DNA from: JAFKFH01 sp017307375 | GTDB lineage: Bacteria > Pseudomonadota > Alphaproteobacteria > Ferrovibrionales > Ferrovibrionaceae | Length of the DNA stretch: 64,000 bases | Assembly (NCBI GenBank): GCA_965229335.1 | Contig: OZ245874.1 | Location: 868,001-932,000, forward strand | Direction of reading: 5' to 3' | In this document: positions 35,031 to 44,380 of the stretch, piece by piece | Layout of the letters: each line of letters opens with the position of its first letter | Position numbering within the stretch: the first letter of the stretch is position 1 | Position numbers and translations under genes: made by a program | The notes under the pieces: model-generated | Database searches by the model: none | The model's input: the letters and a program-made list of their open reading frames with translations, nothing else | What the model was told of the DNA's origin: nothing

Positions 35031-35759
35031 ATGATTCCCCATGCCGCCGCGATCCAGGATGTCGGCCCGGTACCCGACATCCGCCGCCACCTGGCGTTGC
35101 TGGCGCGTTTCGGGGTGACCCCGCGCGGCATCGTGCATGTCGGCGGCCATCACGGCGAGGACATCGAATCCTACCTGGCCGCCGGCTGCCGCCACGTCTT
35201 CTATATCGAGGCGCATCCGACCACCTTCGACCGGCTGCAGCGTCATGTCGCCTTCTGGCGCGACTGGCTCGCCGTGCTCGGCCGCAACTACGGCATGGCC
35301 AGCGTACCGACGCTCGACGCGCTGCACGCCGCCGCCGGGCCGCAGGCGGGGAGCGCCACCCTCAACCTGACCGAGGACGAGGGGCTGTCCTCGCTGCTGC
35401 CCTCGGCCGATCCCGACATCGTTCCGGCCGGGCGGATCGAGGTGCCGATGGTCACCGTCGACCAGGCGATCGCGGCGCTCGGCTTTGCCGACGATGCCTT
35501 CAACCTGCTGACCCTCGACGTGCAGGGCGCCGAGCTTGCGGTGCTGGAGGGGGCGACCGGGCTGCTCGGCCGCATCGATCTCGCCATCGTCGAACTGAAC
35601 CTGGTCGAGCGCTATCACGGCCAGGCGTCCCCGGCGGGCATTACCGCCTTTCTCGCCCGGCACGGTTTCCGCGAAGTCCATCGCGGCATCGAACTGCCGG
35701 GCTATCCCGTCGTCGACGCGGTGTTCCAGCGGGCTCAGCCCGGCCCGTCGACCTCGTAG
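35031..35759 (+). CDS. FkbM-family methyltransferase
   Basis: A 242-residue SAM-dependent methyltransferase. The SAM-binding loop is IVHVGGHHGEDIESYLAAG near residues 34-52, with the acidic IEAHPTTFDRL strand after it; LLTLDVQGAELAVLEGA near 162-178 is the FkbM signature. These enzymes O-methylate sugars or polyketides. No glycan or secondary-metabolism genes are nearby, so the acceptor is unknown. CAGGGGAGGG precedes the ATG. The 3' end overlaps the SpoVR gene by 25 bases. Confidence 0.88.
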   Translation: MIPHAAAIQDVGPVPDIRRHLALLARFGVTPRGIVHVGGHHGEDIESYLAAGCRHVFYIEAHPTTFDRLQRHVAFWRDWLAVLGRNYGMASVPTLDALHAAAGPQAGSATLNLTEDEGLSSLLPSADPDIVPAGRIEVPMVTVDQAIAALGFADDAFNLLTLDVQGAELAVLEGATGLLGRIDLAIVELNLVERYHGQASPAGITAFLARHGFREVHRGIELPGYPVVDAVFQRAQPGPSTS

Positions 35760-37288
35760 GCATAGACCGTCGTCTCGGTCTCCGCGTCGATGCCGACCAG
35801 ACGCACGGCATAGCCCCACAGCGTCGCGACGTAGCGCAGCACGGCGCGCGCATCGCTCTCGTCCAGCCCGACCCCGTCATGCAGGCGATGGGTCAGCATC
35901 AGCCGCCGGTCGCCATGCAGGTTGACGTCGGTCACCTGGATGTTGGGTTCGCGCGAGCCCAGGTCGTACTGCCTGGCCAGCGCCCGGCGCACCCGGGCAT
36001 AGCCGCGCTCGTCGTGGATCGCGTCGATCCGCATATGCGGCAGGCGGGGGTTGTCGTCGAGCTTGAACAGCCGCAGCTTGCGGATCAACGACGGGCTCAG
36101 ATACTGCAGAATGAAGGATTCGTCGCGATGCTCGGCCCATGCCTTGCGCAGCGCCGCCATGCCGTCGCCCGAACCGGCGAGATCGGGCATCGCCGCCTTG
36201 TCCTCGTCGGTCGGGTCGGTGGCGATGCGGTAGATATCCTGCATCATCGCGAAACCGAGCGCGTAGGGATTCATCCCGGAAAAGCGCGGGTCGTCGAAGC
36301 TCGGCTGGGCTACCACCTGGGTGTGGCTGTCGATGAACTCGAGCATCGACCCCTCGGTGATCAGCCCCTCGTCGTACATCATGTTCATCAGGGTGTAGTG
36401 CACGAAGGTGGCACAACCCTCGTTCATCACCTTGGTCTGCTTCTGCGGGTAGAAGTACTGCGCGATGTTACGCACGATCCGCAGGATTTCGCGCTGCCAG
36501 TTCTCCAGCCGCGGCGAGAACTTCTCGATGAAGTAGAGCAGATTTTCCTCGGGCAGGCCGAGATGCGAGGGCGGGCCGCCTTCGGCCCGCCGGCCGTCGG
36601 CGGCCGCGCCGGCCTCGGGCTTCGCCGGGATCACCGGCACGGTGCGCCACAGATCGTTGTAGATCGCCTGGGCATGCTCGCGCCGCTCCTGCGCCTTCAA
36701 TTCTTCCTGGGCAAGGCTCGGGCGCGAGCGGCGCTCGTAGCGATCGACGCCATGGTCCATCAGCGCGTGGGCGGCGTCGAGCACGCGTTCGACCGCCGCC
36801 AGGCCGTGGCGTTCCTCGCAGCGCGCGACATAGCGCTTGGCGAACTGCAGATAGTCGAGGATGCCTTCGGCATCCGACCATTCCTGGAACAGCTGGTTGT
36901 TCTTGAAGAAGTGGTTGTGCCCGAACGAGGCATGGGCCATCACCAGCGCCTGCATCGTCATCGAATTCTCCTCCATCAGATAGGCGATGCAGGGGTTCGA
37001 ATTGATGACGATCTCGTAGGCGAGGCCGGCATAGCCCTTGCGATACATCTGCTCGTCGATCGAGAAGCGCTTGCCGAACGACCAATGCCGGTAGAACACC
37101 GGCATGCCGATCGACGAGTAGGCGTCCAGCATCTGCTCGGAGGTGATGATTTCGAGCTGGTTGGGATAGGTATCGAGACCCAGGCGATCGGATGCCAGCC
37201 CGGCGATCGCGTCGTAGGTCCGCTTCAGCGTGTCGAAATTCCAGTCCGACCCTTCGAACAGCGGCTTCCTGCCCTTGCGTCCGGCCAT
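35735..37288 (-). CDS. SpoVR-family protein
   Basis: A 517-residue SpoVR/YcgB-family protein, third gene of the widely conserved prkA-yeaH-spoVR operon. Family segments include FKNNQLFQEWSDAEGILDYL near 125-144 and MNEGCATFVHYTLMN near 287-301. The name comes from a Bacillus spore-cortex gene, but this operon occurs in non-sporulating Proteobacteria, where it is linked to starvation and stress. The ATG follows GGGAGGCC; it starts 19 bases after yeaH. Its biochemical activity is unknown. Confidence 0.93.
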   Translation of the reverse strand: MAGRKGRKPLFEGSDWNFDTLKRTYDAIAGLASDRLGLDTYPNQLEIITSEQMLDAYSSIGMPVFYRHWSFGKRFSIDEQMYRKGYAGLAYEIVINSNPCIAYLMEENSMTMQALVMAHASFGHNHFFKNNQLFQEWSDAEGILDYLQFAKRYVARCEERHGLAAVERVLDAAHALMDHGVDRYERRSRPSLAQEELKAQERREHAQAIYNDLWRTVPVIPAKPEAGAAADGRRAEGGPPSHLGLPEENLLYFIEKFSPRLENWQREILRIVRNIAQYFYPQKQTKVMNEGCATFVHYTLMNMMYDEGLITEGSMLEFIDSHTQVVAQPSFDDPRFSGMNPYALGFAMMQDIYRIATDPTDEDKAAMPDLAGSGDGMAALRKAWAEHRDESFILQYLSPSLIRKLRLFKLDDNPRLPHMRIDAIHDERGYARVRRALARQYDLGSREPNIQVTDVNLHGDRRLMLTHRLHDGVGLDESDARAVLRYVATLWGYAVRLVGIDAETETTVYAYEVDGPG

Positions 37289-37307
37289 CTCAGGGCCTCC
37301 CGAACTG

Positions 37308-38609
37308 TTACGCGGTCGTCCGTTGCGGGGTGAACAGTTCTTCGAAGACCGGATAGATATCCTTCTTCTCGAACACGCGCTTCATCGCCAGCCGCGGGTC
37401 TTCCGGCGCAACCCGGCGATAGCAGCGCCACAGCTCGCTCGCATTCGCCTCGTTGCGCAGGATCGCGGTCTCGCGCTCGTCATAGACTTCGATATAGGCG
37501 AAGAACTGGCAGACCGGCAGCAGCGATTCGGTCAGCAGGCGGCTGCACAATTCGGAATCCTGGGCGAAATTGTCGCCGTCCGAGGCCTGGGCCGCGTAGA
37601 TGTTCCAGTCGTCGGGCGAGTAGCGGTCCTCGATGATCTTGCGCATCACCTTGAGGGCCGAGGAAACCACCGTCCCGCCGGTCTCGCGGCTGCCGAAGAA
37701 GGTCTGCTCGTCGACTTCAGCCGCTTCCGACGTGTGGCGGATGAAGACGATGTCGACATGGCGATAATGGCGATGCAGGAACAGGTTCAGCAGCAGGAAG
37801 AAACGCTTGGCCAGCTGCTTCATCGCCTCGGTCATCGAGCCCGACACGTCCATCAGGAAGAAGACCACCGCCTGCGCGTTCGGCTTGGGCTGCTGGGTGA
37901 AGCGGTTGTAGCGGGCGTCGACCGGGTCGATGAACGGAATGCGGCGCATCTTGGTGACCATGCGCTCGCGCTTTTCGCGCAGCTCGGCCAGCGCCGATTC
38001 ATTGGCGCCACGCGCCTCGGCGGCGGCGATTTCCGCGTCGATCAGCGACAGGTCGGCCAGCCGCGGCCGATGCAGCGCCAGCCGCCGGCCCATCGAGTTG
38101 CGCATTGTCCGCTTCAGATTGAGGTTGGACGGCGAGCCGGAGACCGAAAGCCCGGCCCGCATCGGCCGGGTCACCATCGTATCCTTCAGATTGGTCTTGA
38201 TCAGGTTGGGCAGCTCGAGGCCGTCGAACAGGACCGACAGGAACTCGTCGCGGGTCAGGGTGAACTGGAACATGTCCTCGGCCCGCCCCTCGGGACTGGC
38301 CTGCCCGCCGCCGCCCCCGCCGCCACCGCCCCCTGGCGGGCGCTGGATCGTGTCGCCCTCGACGAAGTCGGTATTGCCGGGCAGCACCATGTCGCGCTTG
38401 CCGCCGCTGGCGGCGTTGCGAAAGCGGGGTTCGTGGATGCGCCCGGTCGGGATCGAGACTTTCTCGCCCGATTCGATGTCGGTGATCGTGCGCTTTTCCA
38501 GTGAGCGGGCCACCGCTTCCTTCAACTCGCCCTGGGCGATGCGAACGAAGCGCTGGCGGTTGGCGAGGCTCTTGCCTTTCGGGTTGAGCCGCCGATCGAT
38601 GAAGTTCAT
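37308..38609 (-). CDS. yeaH: YeaH/YhbH-family (DUF444) protein
   Basis: A 433-residue protein of the DUF444 family with a von Willebrand A-like fold: FFLMDVSGSMTEAMKQLAKR near residue 268 is the MIDAS-type metal site. A run of nine glycines (near 91-101) links the N-terminal part. It starts MNFIDRRLNPKGKSLANRQR, the usual N-terminus, so ATG 38609 is used, not the longer frame. It lies between prkA and spoVR, 23 and 19 bases away. Partner interactions with PrkA are proposed in the family but not shown here. Confidence 0.93.
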   Translation of the reverse strand: MNFIDRRLNPKGKSLANRQRFVRIAQGELKEAVARSLEKRTITDIESGEKVSIPTGRIHEPRFRNAASGGKRDMVLPGNTDFVEGDTIQRPPGGGGGGGGGGQASPEGRAEDMFQFTLTRDEFLSVLFDGLELPNLIKTNLKDTMVTRPMRAGLSVSGSPSNLNLKRTMRNSMGRRLALHRPRLADLSLIDAEIAAAEARGANESALAELREKRERMVTKMRRIPFIDPVDARYNRFTQQPKPNAQAVVFFLMDVSGSMTEAMKQLAKRFFLLLNLFLHRHYRHVDIVFIRHTSEAAEVDEQTFFGSRETGGTVVSSALKVMRKIIEDRYSPDDWNIYAAQASDGDNFAQDSELCSRLLTESLLPVCQFFAYIEVYDERETAILRNEANASELWRCYRRVAPEDPRLAMKRVFEKKDIYPVFEELFTPQRTTA

Positions 38610-38632
38610 GGATGGGGCCGCTGCTGCAACCG

Positions 38633-40576
38633 TTACCCCGCCTTGTTGACCCGCATGTACCACTCGACCAGGCGCCGCACCTGCCGCGGGGTGTAGCCGC
38701 GGGTCACCATGCGGTCGACGAATTCGGCATGCTTGGCGTCGGTATCCTTGTCGCGCTTGGACGAGAACGAGATCACCGGCAACAGGTCCGACACCTGGCT
38801 GAACATCCGGCTTTCGATCACGCCCCGCATCTTTTCATAGGATGTCCAGGCCGGGTTCCTGCCGTTGTTCTGGGCGCGGGCGCGCAGGGCGAACTTGACG
38901 ACCTCGTTGCGGAAATCCTTCGGATTGGCGATGCCGGCCGGCTTCTCCACCTTCGACAGCTCCTGGTCGAGCAGCTTGCGGTCGAGGATCTGCGCGGTAT
39001 CCGGATCCTTGAAATCCTGGTCCTCGACCCAGGCGTCGGCATAGGCGACGTAGCGGTCGAAGACGTTCTGGCCGTATTCGCTGTAGGATTCGAGATAGGC
39101 CTTCTGGATCTCGTAGCCGATGAATTCGGCATAGCGTGGCGCCAGCTCGGCCTTGATGAATTCGAGATATTCCTTCTCGATCGCCTCGGGGAACTGTTCG
39201 CGCCGCAACGCCTGTTCCAGCACGTACATCAGATGCACGGGGTCGGCGGCAACTTCGGACGAGTCGTAGTTGAAGGTTTCCGAGAGGACCTTGAAGGCGA
39301 ACCGGGTCGAGATCCCGTTCATGCCCTCGTTGACGCCGGCGGCGTCGCGGTATTCCTGGATCGACTTGGCCTTCGGGTCGATGTCCTTGAGGTTCTCGCC
39401 GTTATAGACCCGCATCTTCGAATAGAGATTCGAATTCTCGTGCTTCTTCAGCCGGGTCATCACGCAGAACTGCGCCAGCATGTCGAGGGTCGACGGGGCG
39501 CAAGGCGCGCCGCCCAGTTCCGATTCGCGCACCAGCTTGCGATAGATCTCGGTCTCTTCGTTGGTGCGCAGGCAATAGGGGACCTTCACGACGCAGATGC
39601 GGTCGATGAAGGCTTCGTTGTTGCGGTTGTTCTTGAACGCCTGCCACTCCGCCTCGTTGGAGTGGGCCAGGATGACACCCTGGTAAGGGATCGCTCCGAT
39701 CGATTCGGTGCCGACATAGGACCCGTCCTGGGTCGCGGTCAGCAGCGGATGCAGCATCTTGATCGGCGCCTTGAACATCTCGACGAATTCGAGCATGCCC
39801 TGGGTCGTCAGGTTCAGGCCGCCGGAGAAGGTATAGGCGTCCGGATCGTTCTGGCTGTAGACCTCGAGCTTGCGGATGTCGACCTTGCCGACCAGCGTCG
39901 AGATGTCCTGGTTGTTGTCGTCGCCCGGCTCGGTCCGGGCGATGCCGACCTGGGCCAGTTTCGACGGGTACATCTTGTACACGCAGAACTTGGATATATC
40001 GCCGTCGAACTCGCGCACGCGCTTGACCGCCCACGGGCTCATCAGCCCGGTCAGCCGGCGGCGGGGAATGCCGTAGCGCTCCTCCAGCACCGGTCCCATG
40101 CGCTCGGGGTCGAAGATGCCCAGCGGCGATTCGAGGATCGGGCTGATCTCGTCGCCGGCGCCGAGCACGTAGATCGGCTGCTTCTCCATCAGGGTCTTGA
40201 GCCGCTCGGCTAGCGACGACTTGCCGCCGCCGACGGGGCCGAGCAGGTAGAGCACCTGCTTGCGTTCCTCGAGGCCCTGCGCGGCATACTGGAAGAAGCC
40301 GACGATCCGCTCGATCGTCTCCTCCATGCCGAAGAAATCCTTGAACGCCGGATAGACCTTGATCGACCGGTTCATGAAGATCCGGCCCAGCCGCGCATCC
40401 TGCGAGGTGTCGATCACGGTCGGCTCGCCGATCGCCTGCACCATGCGTTCGGCGGCACTCAGATAGAGTGAGGGGTCCGATCGGCAACCGGAGAGATAGT
40501 CTCTCAGCGACATCCGCTGCGACTTGCGGCTGTCGAACTCACTCGCATAGAGGTCGAAAACGTCCTCTTGCGTCAT
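38633..40576 (-). CDS. prkA: PrkA-family AAA+ serine kinase/protease
   Basis: A 647-residue AAA+ protein (YeaG in E. coli). Walker A is LLGPVGGGKSSLAERL near residues 108-123; the C-terminal about 250 residues carry the region first described as kinase-like. E. coli YeaG phosphorylates proteins, and Bacillus PrkA has been reported to act as an ATP-dependent protease, so the real activity here is open. ATG 40576 with GGAGGGTT upstream is chosen; an upstream in-frame start is not needed. It heads the prkA-yeaH-spoVR operon, expected to be stress-induced. Confidence 0.94.
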   Translation of the reverse strand: MTQEDVFDLYASEFDSRKSQRMSLRDYLSGCRSDPSLYLSAAERMVQAIGEPTVIDTSQDARLGRIFMNRSIKVYPAFKDFFGMEETIERIVGFFQYAAQGLEERKQVLYLLGPVGGGKSSLAERLKTLMEKQPIYVLGAGDEISPILESPLGIFDPERMGPVLEERYGIPRRRLTGLMSPWAVKRVREFDGDISKFCVYKMYPSKLAQVGIARTEPGDDNNQDISTLVGKVDIRKLEVYSQNDPDAYTFSGGLNLTTQGMLEFVEMFKAPIKMLHPLLTATQDGSYVGTESIGAIPYQGVILAHSNEAEWQAFKNNRNNEAFIDRICVVKVPYCLRTNEETEIYRKLVRESELGGAPCAPSTLDMLAQFCVMTRLKKHENSNLYSKMRVYNGENLKDIDPKAKSIQEYRDAAGVNEGMNGISTRFAFKVLSETFNYDSSEVAADPVHLMYVLEQALRREQFPEAIEKEYLEFIKAELAPRYAEFIGYEIQKAYLESYSEYGQNVFDRYVAYADAWVEDQDFKDPDTAQILDRKLLDQELSKVEKPAGIANPKDFRNEVVKFALRARAQNNGRNPAWTSYEKMRGVIESRMFSQVSDLLPVISFSSKRDKDTDAKHAEFVDRMVTRGYTPRQVRRLVEWYMRVNKAG

Positions 40577-40701
40577 GGCAACCCTCCGATCGCTCGCGCT
40601 CTCGCCGCCGGGATGGGCGACTCGAGTCGCTGTCCACGCCATCTACCAACTAAGATGTTGGCTTTTTGGTTCGCTTCAATATCCCCAAGGGTCGATATCG
40701 A

Positions 40702-41019
40702 TTACGTCACCGTGATGGCGGGATGGTCAAGCCCCGTAACGTATTTTGGTGATGAGCCACCGGGGTTGCCCCAGCCGGTGACATCGGGGCCGAAGAATTC
40801 GGCATTGATCGCCTTGAACGCCTGCGCCGCCGCCGGCAGGTCCTCCTCGTCGTAGATCGCCTGCACCGGACAGACCGACAGGCAGATACCGCAATTGATG
40901 CATTCGTCCGGGTGGATGTACATCATCCTCCCGCCCTCATAGATGCACTCGACCGGGCATACCGTCTGGCAGGCGCCGTCCTTCACATCGATGCAGGGCG
41001 AGACGATGACGTAGGCCAT
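40702..41019 (-). CDS. Second 7Fe-type ferredoxin
   Basis: A 105-residue FdxA paralogue. Cys9, Cys17 and Cys50 fit a [3Fe-4S] site, and Cys21, Cys40, Cys43 and Cys46 a [4Fe-4S] site; Cys12 of FdxA is Val here. It is the last gene of the - strand catabolic operon, nine bases after the crotonase gene, so it probably passes electrons for that pathway, perhaps to or from the FAD oxidoreductase. This is inference from position. Confidence 0.9.
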   Translation of the reverse strand: MAYVIVSPCIDVKDGACQTVCPVECIYEGGRMMYIHPDECINCGICLSVCPVQAIYDEEDLPAAAQAFKAINAEFFGPDVTGWGNPGGSSPKYVTGLDHPAITVT

Positions 41020-41028
41020 GGCTGTTCC

Positions 41029-41805
41029 CTATTCGCCTTTCCAGACCGGCTGGCGCTTTTCCTGGAAGGCGCGGACGCCTTCGTCCTGGTCGCTCGAGCG
41101 CAACGCCTCGACCAGCGCCGGGGTGCGCAGGGCCTGGGCTTCCTGCGCGGTCAGCCGGCTGCCCGCCCGCACCATCTGCTTGATCGCGCGCAGCGATAGC
41201 GGCGCGCAGGCCAGCATCTCGGCGACCCAGCGGTCGACCGCCTGGTCGAGACCGGCCGCCGGCACCACCTCGTTGACCAGGCCCAGCCCCAGCGCTTCCG
41301 CAGCACCAAAGCGGCGGCCGGTCAGCAGGATGCCCATGGCCTGGACGTGGCTGACCCGGCGCGGCAGCATGGCGATACCGCCGTCGAGCGCCAGCCGGCC
41401 GACGCGCGGCTCGGGCAGGCCGAAGGTCGCGTTCTCGGCGGCGATCACCAGGTCGCAGCCCAGCACCATCTCGAAGCCGCCGCCGAGCGCATGGCCGTTG
41501 ACCCGGGCGATCACCGGCACGTCGAGGGTATCGCGCAGCGCGATGCCGCCGAAGCCGCCGGGCCGGTGGGTCGACCAGTATTCGAGACCGGACGAGCCCG
41601 AGCCCGACTTCATGTCGGCGCCGGTGCAGAAGGCGCGCTCGCCCGCGCCGGTCAGCACGACGACGCGGACCGAGCGGTCGCGCTCGATCTTTTCCCAGGT
41701 CTCGATCAGCGCCTTCTCGGTGGCCTGGTCGATCGCGTTCATGCGGTCGGGCCGGTCGATGGTGACCCGCGCGATGCCGCCTTCGATATCGACGCGCAGG
41801 CTCAT
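41029..41805 (-). CDS. Enoyl-CoA hydratase/isomerase (crotonase family)
   Basis: A 258-residue crotonase. Oxyanion-hole residues lie in AFCTGADMKS near 61 and ALGGGFEM near 106; both hydratase Glu residues are present, in GGGFEM and FGLPEPRVG, so true hydratase activity is likely. ATG 41805 overlaps the CaiB stop by four bases. The gene should act on the CoA thioester made by the upstream CoA-transferase in the same operon. Confidence 0.9.
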   Translation of the reverse strand: MSLRVDIEGGIARVTIDRPDRMNAIDQATEKALIETWEKIERDRSVRVVVLTGAGERAFCTGADMKSGSGSSGLEYWSTHRPGGFGGIALRDTLDVPVIARVNGHALGGGFEMVLGCDLVIAAENATFGLPEPRVGRLALDGGIAMLPRRVSHVQAMGILLTGRRFGAAEALGLGLVNEVVPAAGLDQAVDRWVAEMLACAPLSLRAIKQMVRAGSRLTAQEAQALRTPALVEALRSSDQDEGVRAFQEKRQPVWKGE

Positions 41806-42989
41806 GCCACCACCTTCGCAGCCTTCAGCGCGGCGATGCGCTCGGGGTCGAACCCGGCCTCGGCCAGGATTTCCGACCCATGCTGGCCCAGCCTGGGCGG
41901 CGGGCGGCGCAGCTGGAAGGCCGAGGGATCCATGGTCAGCGGCGAGCCGATCAGCTTCATGTCGTCGCCGTAACCGACGATCATGCCGTTGGCCGCGGTC
42001 TGCTCGCTGGCCAGCGCCTCGGCGATGGTCTGGACCGGCGCGCAGAGCAGGTCCTGCTCCTCCAGCCGGCCGAGCCAGTAGGCGGTGGTGTCGGTCGCGA
42101 AGCGCTCGGCGAACCGGGCCTGCAGCTCGGCCTTGGTCGCCACCTGGGCGGCAAAGGTCGCGTGCCGGGGATCGGCCGACAGGTCGGGCAGGTCGAGGGC
42201 CCGGCAGATATCCTGCAGCGGGTTGGCCTTGAACGCGCCCACCAGCACCAGGGCGCCGTCGGTCGTCTCGAACACGCCGGTCAGCGGGAACGACCCCCAG
42301 TTCAGGTCGCGCTGCCGCTGCAGCCACATCGCGGCTTCCTGCATCTGCATCGCCAGCATCGAATCGTAGAGCGAGACCGATACCTGCTGGCCGACGCCGG
42401 TGCGGTCGCGCTGCAGCAGCGCCAGCAGGATCGACTGCACCAGATGCATGCCGGCCGAATAATCGGCCAGCGCGGTCGAATAGACGCTCAGCTTCTGGTC
42501 CGGGTTGGGGCGGCGGTGCATCACGCCGGACAGCGCCTGGGCCAGGATGTCCTGGCCGCCCTTGTGGGCGAACGGGCCGGTCTGGCCGAAACCCGAGCCG
42601 AAGGCGCAGATGATGCGCGGGTTGATCTTCGACAGCGCCTCGTAGCCGAACCCCATCCGCTCCATCACCCCGGCGCGGAAATTGTTCACGACGACGTCGG
42701 CGGTCCTGACCAGCTCGTAGATCACGGCCTTGCCCTCGGGCCCGCGGACGTCCAGCGCGATCGACCGCTTGTTGCGGTTCAGGCTGCGGAACACCGGGTT
42801 GTCGAGGCCATCGGGATCGTCCGCGATCGAGGTGCGGGAGAGGTCGCCCGCCCCCGCCCGCTCGATCTTGATCACGTCGGCGCCGTAATCGGCCAGCATC
42901 TGCGTGGCGCAAGGACCCATCATCACCTGGGTGAAATCGATGACCTTGATGCCCGACAGCGGCTGGGCCTTCTGGCTTTCCCCGGTCAT
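41802..42989 (-). CDS. CaiB/BaiF-family (class III) CoA-transferase
   Basis: A 395-residue class III CoA-transferase. It starts with GIKVIDFTQVMMGPCATQML and DVIKIE, the family N-terminus, and the likely acyl-accepting Asp is in the LADYSAGMHL segment near residue 158. It moves CoA, usually from succinyl-CoA or acetyl-CoA, to a carboxylic acid. Its start overlaps the stop of the FAD enzyme by one base (TAATG) and its stop overlaps the crotonase start, so the genes are coupled. The acceptor acid is not known. Confidence 0.92.
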   Translation of the reverse strand: MTGESQKAQPLSGIKVIDFTQVMMGPCATQMLADYGADVIKIERAGAGDLSRTSIADDPDGLDNPVFRSLNRNKRSIALDVRGPEGKAVIYELVRTADVVVNNFRAGVMERMGFGYEALSKINPRIICAFGSGFGQTGPFAHKGGQDILAQALSGVMHRRPNPDQKLSVYSTALADYSAGMHLVQSILLALLQRDRTGVGQQVSVSLYDSMLAMQMQEAAMWLQRQRDLNWGSFPLTGVFETTDGALVLVGAFKANPLQDICRALDLPDLSADPRHATFAAQVATKAELQARFAERFATDTTAYWLGRLEEQDLLCAPVQTIAEALASEQTAANGMIVGYGDDMKLIGSPLTMDPSAFQLRRPPPRLGQHGSEILAEAGFDPERIAALKAAKVVA

Positions 42990-44347
42990 TACGCCGCCGC
43001 CTCCTCGGCCGTCGTGGCGTTCGGGGCCGGGATGTCGCCGGGATCGGCGCCCTGGGCGCGCAGCACCTGCTGGACCTTCTTCACGTCGACCTGCTCGACC
43101 GGCACGCCGGCCTGCAGCGACAGCGCCGCGGCGACGCCGACGGCCTCGCCCATCGCCATGCAGGGCGGAATCTCGCGCGAGATCCGCTGCGCCGAGCCGG
43201 TCGCCGAATAATGCCGGCCGGCGACCAGCAGCTGGCCGACGTTCTTGGGCAGCAGCGAGCGGTAGGGGTAGTAGTAGTCGCGGCCGCGGGCCACGGTGTC
43301 GGGGAAGTGGCGGCGGTTCTGCACGTCTTCCTTCGTCATCACGTAGTGGCCTTCCAGCAGGCGGGTCTGGCGGATGCCGAGCTGCGGGGCGACGTCGACG
43401 ATGAAGGCGTTCTCGAAACCCGGCATGTTCGCCCTGATGTATTCGACCAGCGCGTTCATCCGGCGGCGCCCCTCAAAGTCGGCGCGAGTCAGGTCGGCGA
43501 CCTTCAGCCCGTCATAGCCGGCCATGTGCGGGCAGTTGCACCAGACGATGCCGGGCAGCGGCGTCTTCAGCCACCATTTGTCCCACGAACCGCCCATGAT
43601 CTTCTTGGCTTCGCGGTCGATCGCGTTGAATTTCTCCGGCTCCTCGTACTCGAAGCGCTCGGCCGCTTCCGTGTCGACGCCGCCCAGGCGGAACACGGTG
43701 GTGACGATGAAGGCGCCGTTGGTGACCGGGGCGCCGGCCGAGGCCGCGACGTCGAGGTCGCCGGTGGCGTCGACCACGGTGCGGCCGAGGATGGCCTGGC
43801 GGCCCTCCTTGCTTTCGGCGATGACGCCGGTGATGCGGCCGCCCTCGGTGATGGCGCGCGAGAACCAGCTATGCAGTCGCAGATCGATCCCGGCCTCGGC
43901 CACCATGTCGTTGGCGGCGCGCTTGTAGCCGTCGGGGTCGAAGGCCGCGGCATAGCAGACCGGCTGCGGCTTGTGGTGGGAGTGGAAGTCGAACACGCCC
44001 CAGCGCGACCACTTCTTCCACATCTCCCAGTCCGAGCGGCGGTCGGCTTCCGGCGGGGTGACGCAAAGTCCCATCCGTTCCATGCGGTCGATCATCTCGC
44101 CGCAGATGCCCTTCACCGAGATTTCCTGGCCGTTGCACATGTCGTCGAGCACGAGGACCATGCCGCCCGAGGCCAGGCCGCCGAGATAGGGATAGCGTTC
44201 CAGCAGGATCACCGACAGGCCCTGGCGGGCGCCGGCCACCGCGGCCGAGATGCCGGCCGGGCCGCCGCCGACCACGACCAGGTCGGCCGAGCCGGCCACC
44301 GGAACCTGGCCACCCGGTTCGCTGATGAAATCAGGAGTTGTGTTCAT
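42989..44347 (-). CDS. FAD-dependent oxidoreductase
   Basis: A 452-residue flavoprotein of the FAD_oxidored (fumarate-reductase-like) group. The FAD motif LVVVGGGPAGISAAVAGARQ is near residues 23-42, the second glycine-rich segment VVDATGDLDVAAS near 189-201, and a C-terminal LLVAGRHYSATGSAQR with GEAVGVAAALS binds the flavin edge. No transmembrane part. AAAGGAC lies before the ATG. It comes right after the importer and before the CoA-transferase, so it may oxidise or reduce the imported compound or its CoA ester; the ferredoxin in the operon could be its partner. Confidence 0.82.
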   Translation of the reverse strand: MNTTPDFISEPGGQVPVAGSADLVVVGGGPAGISAAVAGARQGLSVILLERYPYLGGLASGGMVLVLDDMCNGQEISVKGICGEMIDRMERMGLCVTPPEADRRSDWEMWKKWSRWGVFDFHSHHKPQPVCYAAAFDPDGYKRAANDMVAEAGIDLRLHSWFSRAITEGGRITGVIAESKEGRQAILGRTVVDATGDLDVAASAGAPVTNGAFIVTTVFRLGGVDTEAAERFEYEEPEKFNAIDREAKKIMGGSWDKWWLKTPLPGIVWCNCPHMAGYDGLKVADLTRADFEGRRRMNALVEYIRANMPGFENAFIVDVAPQLGIRQTRLLEGHYVMTKEDVQNRRHFPDTVARGRDYYYPYRSLLPKNVGQLLVAGRHYSATGSAQRISREIPPCMAMGEAVGVAAALSLQAGVPVEQVDVKKVQQVLRAQGADPGDIPAPNATTAEEAAA

Positions 44348-44380
44348 GACCGAAGTCCTTTCTTTGAGGCGCCGCCGTCG

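Noticed and set aside
40577..40701. Sigma54-like GG-N10-GC site upstream of prkA
   Set aside because: Only the invariant dinucleotides match; the rest does not fit TGGCAC-N5-TTGC, though the E. coli operon is known to respond to nitrogen control. Too weak to call.
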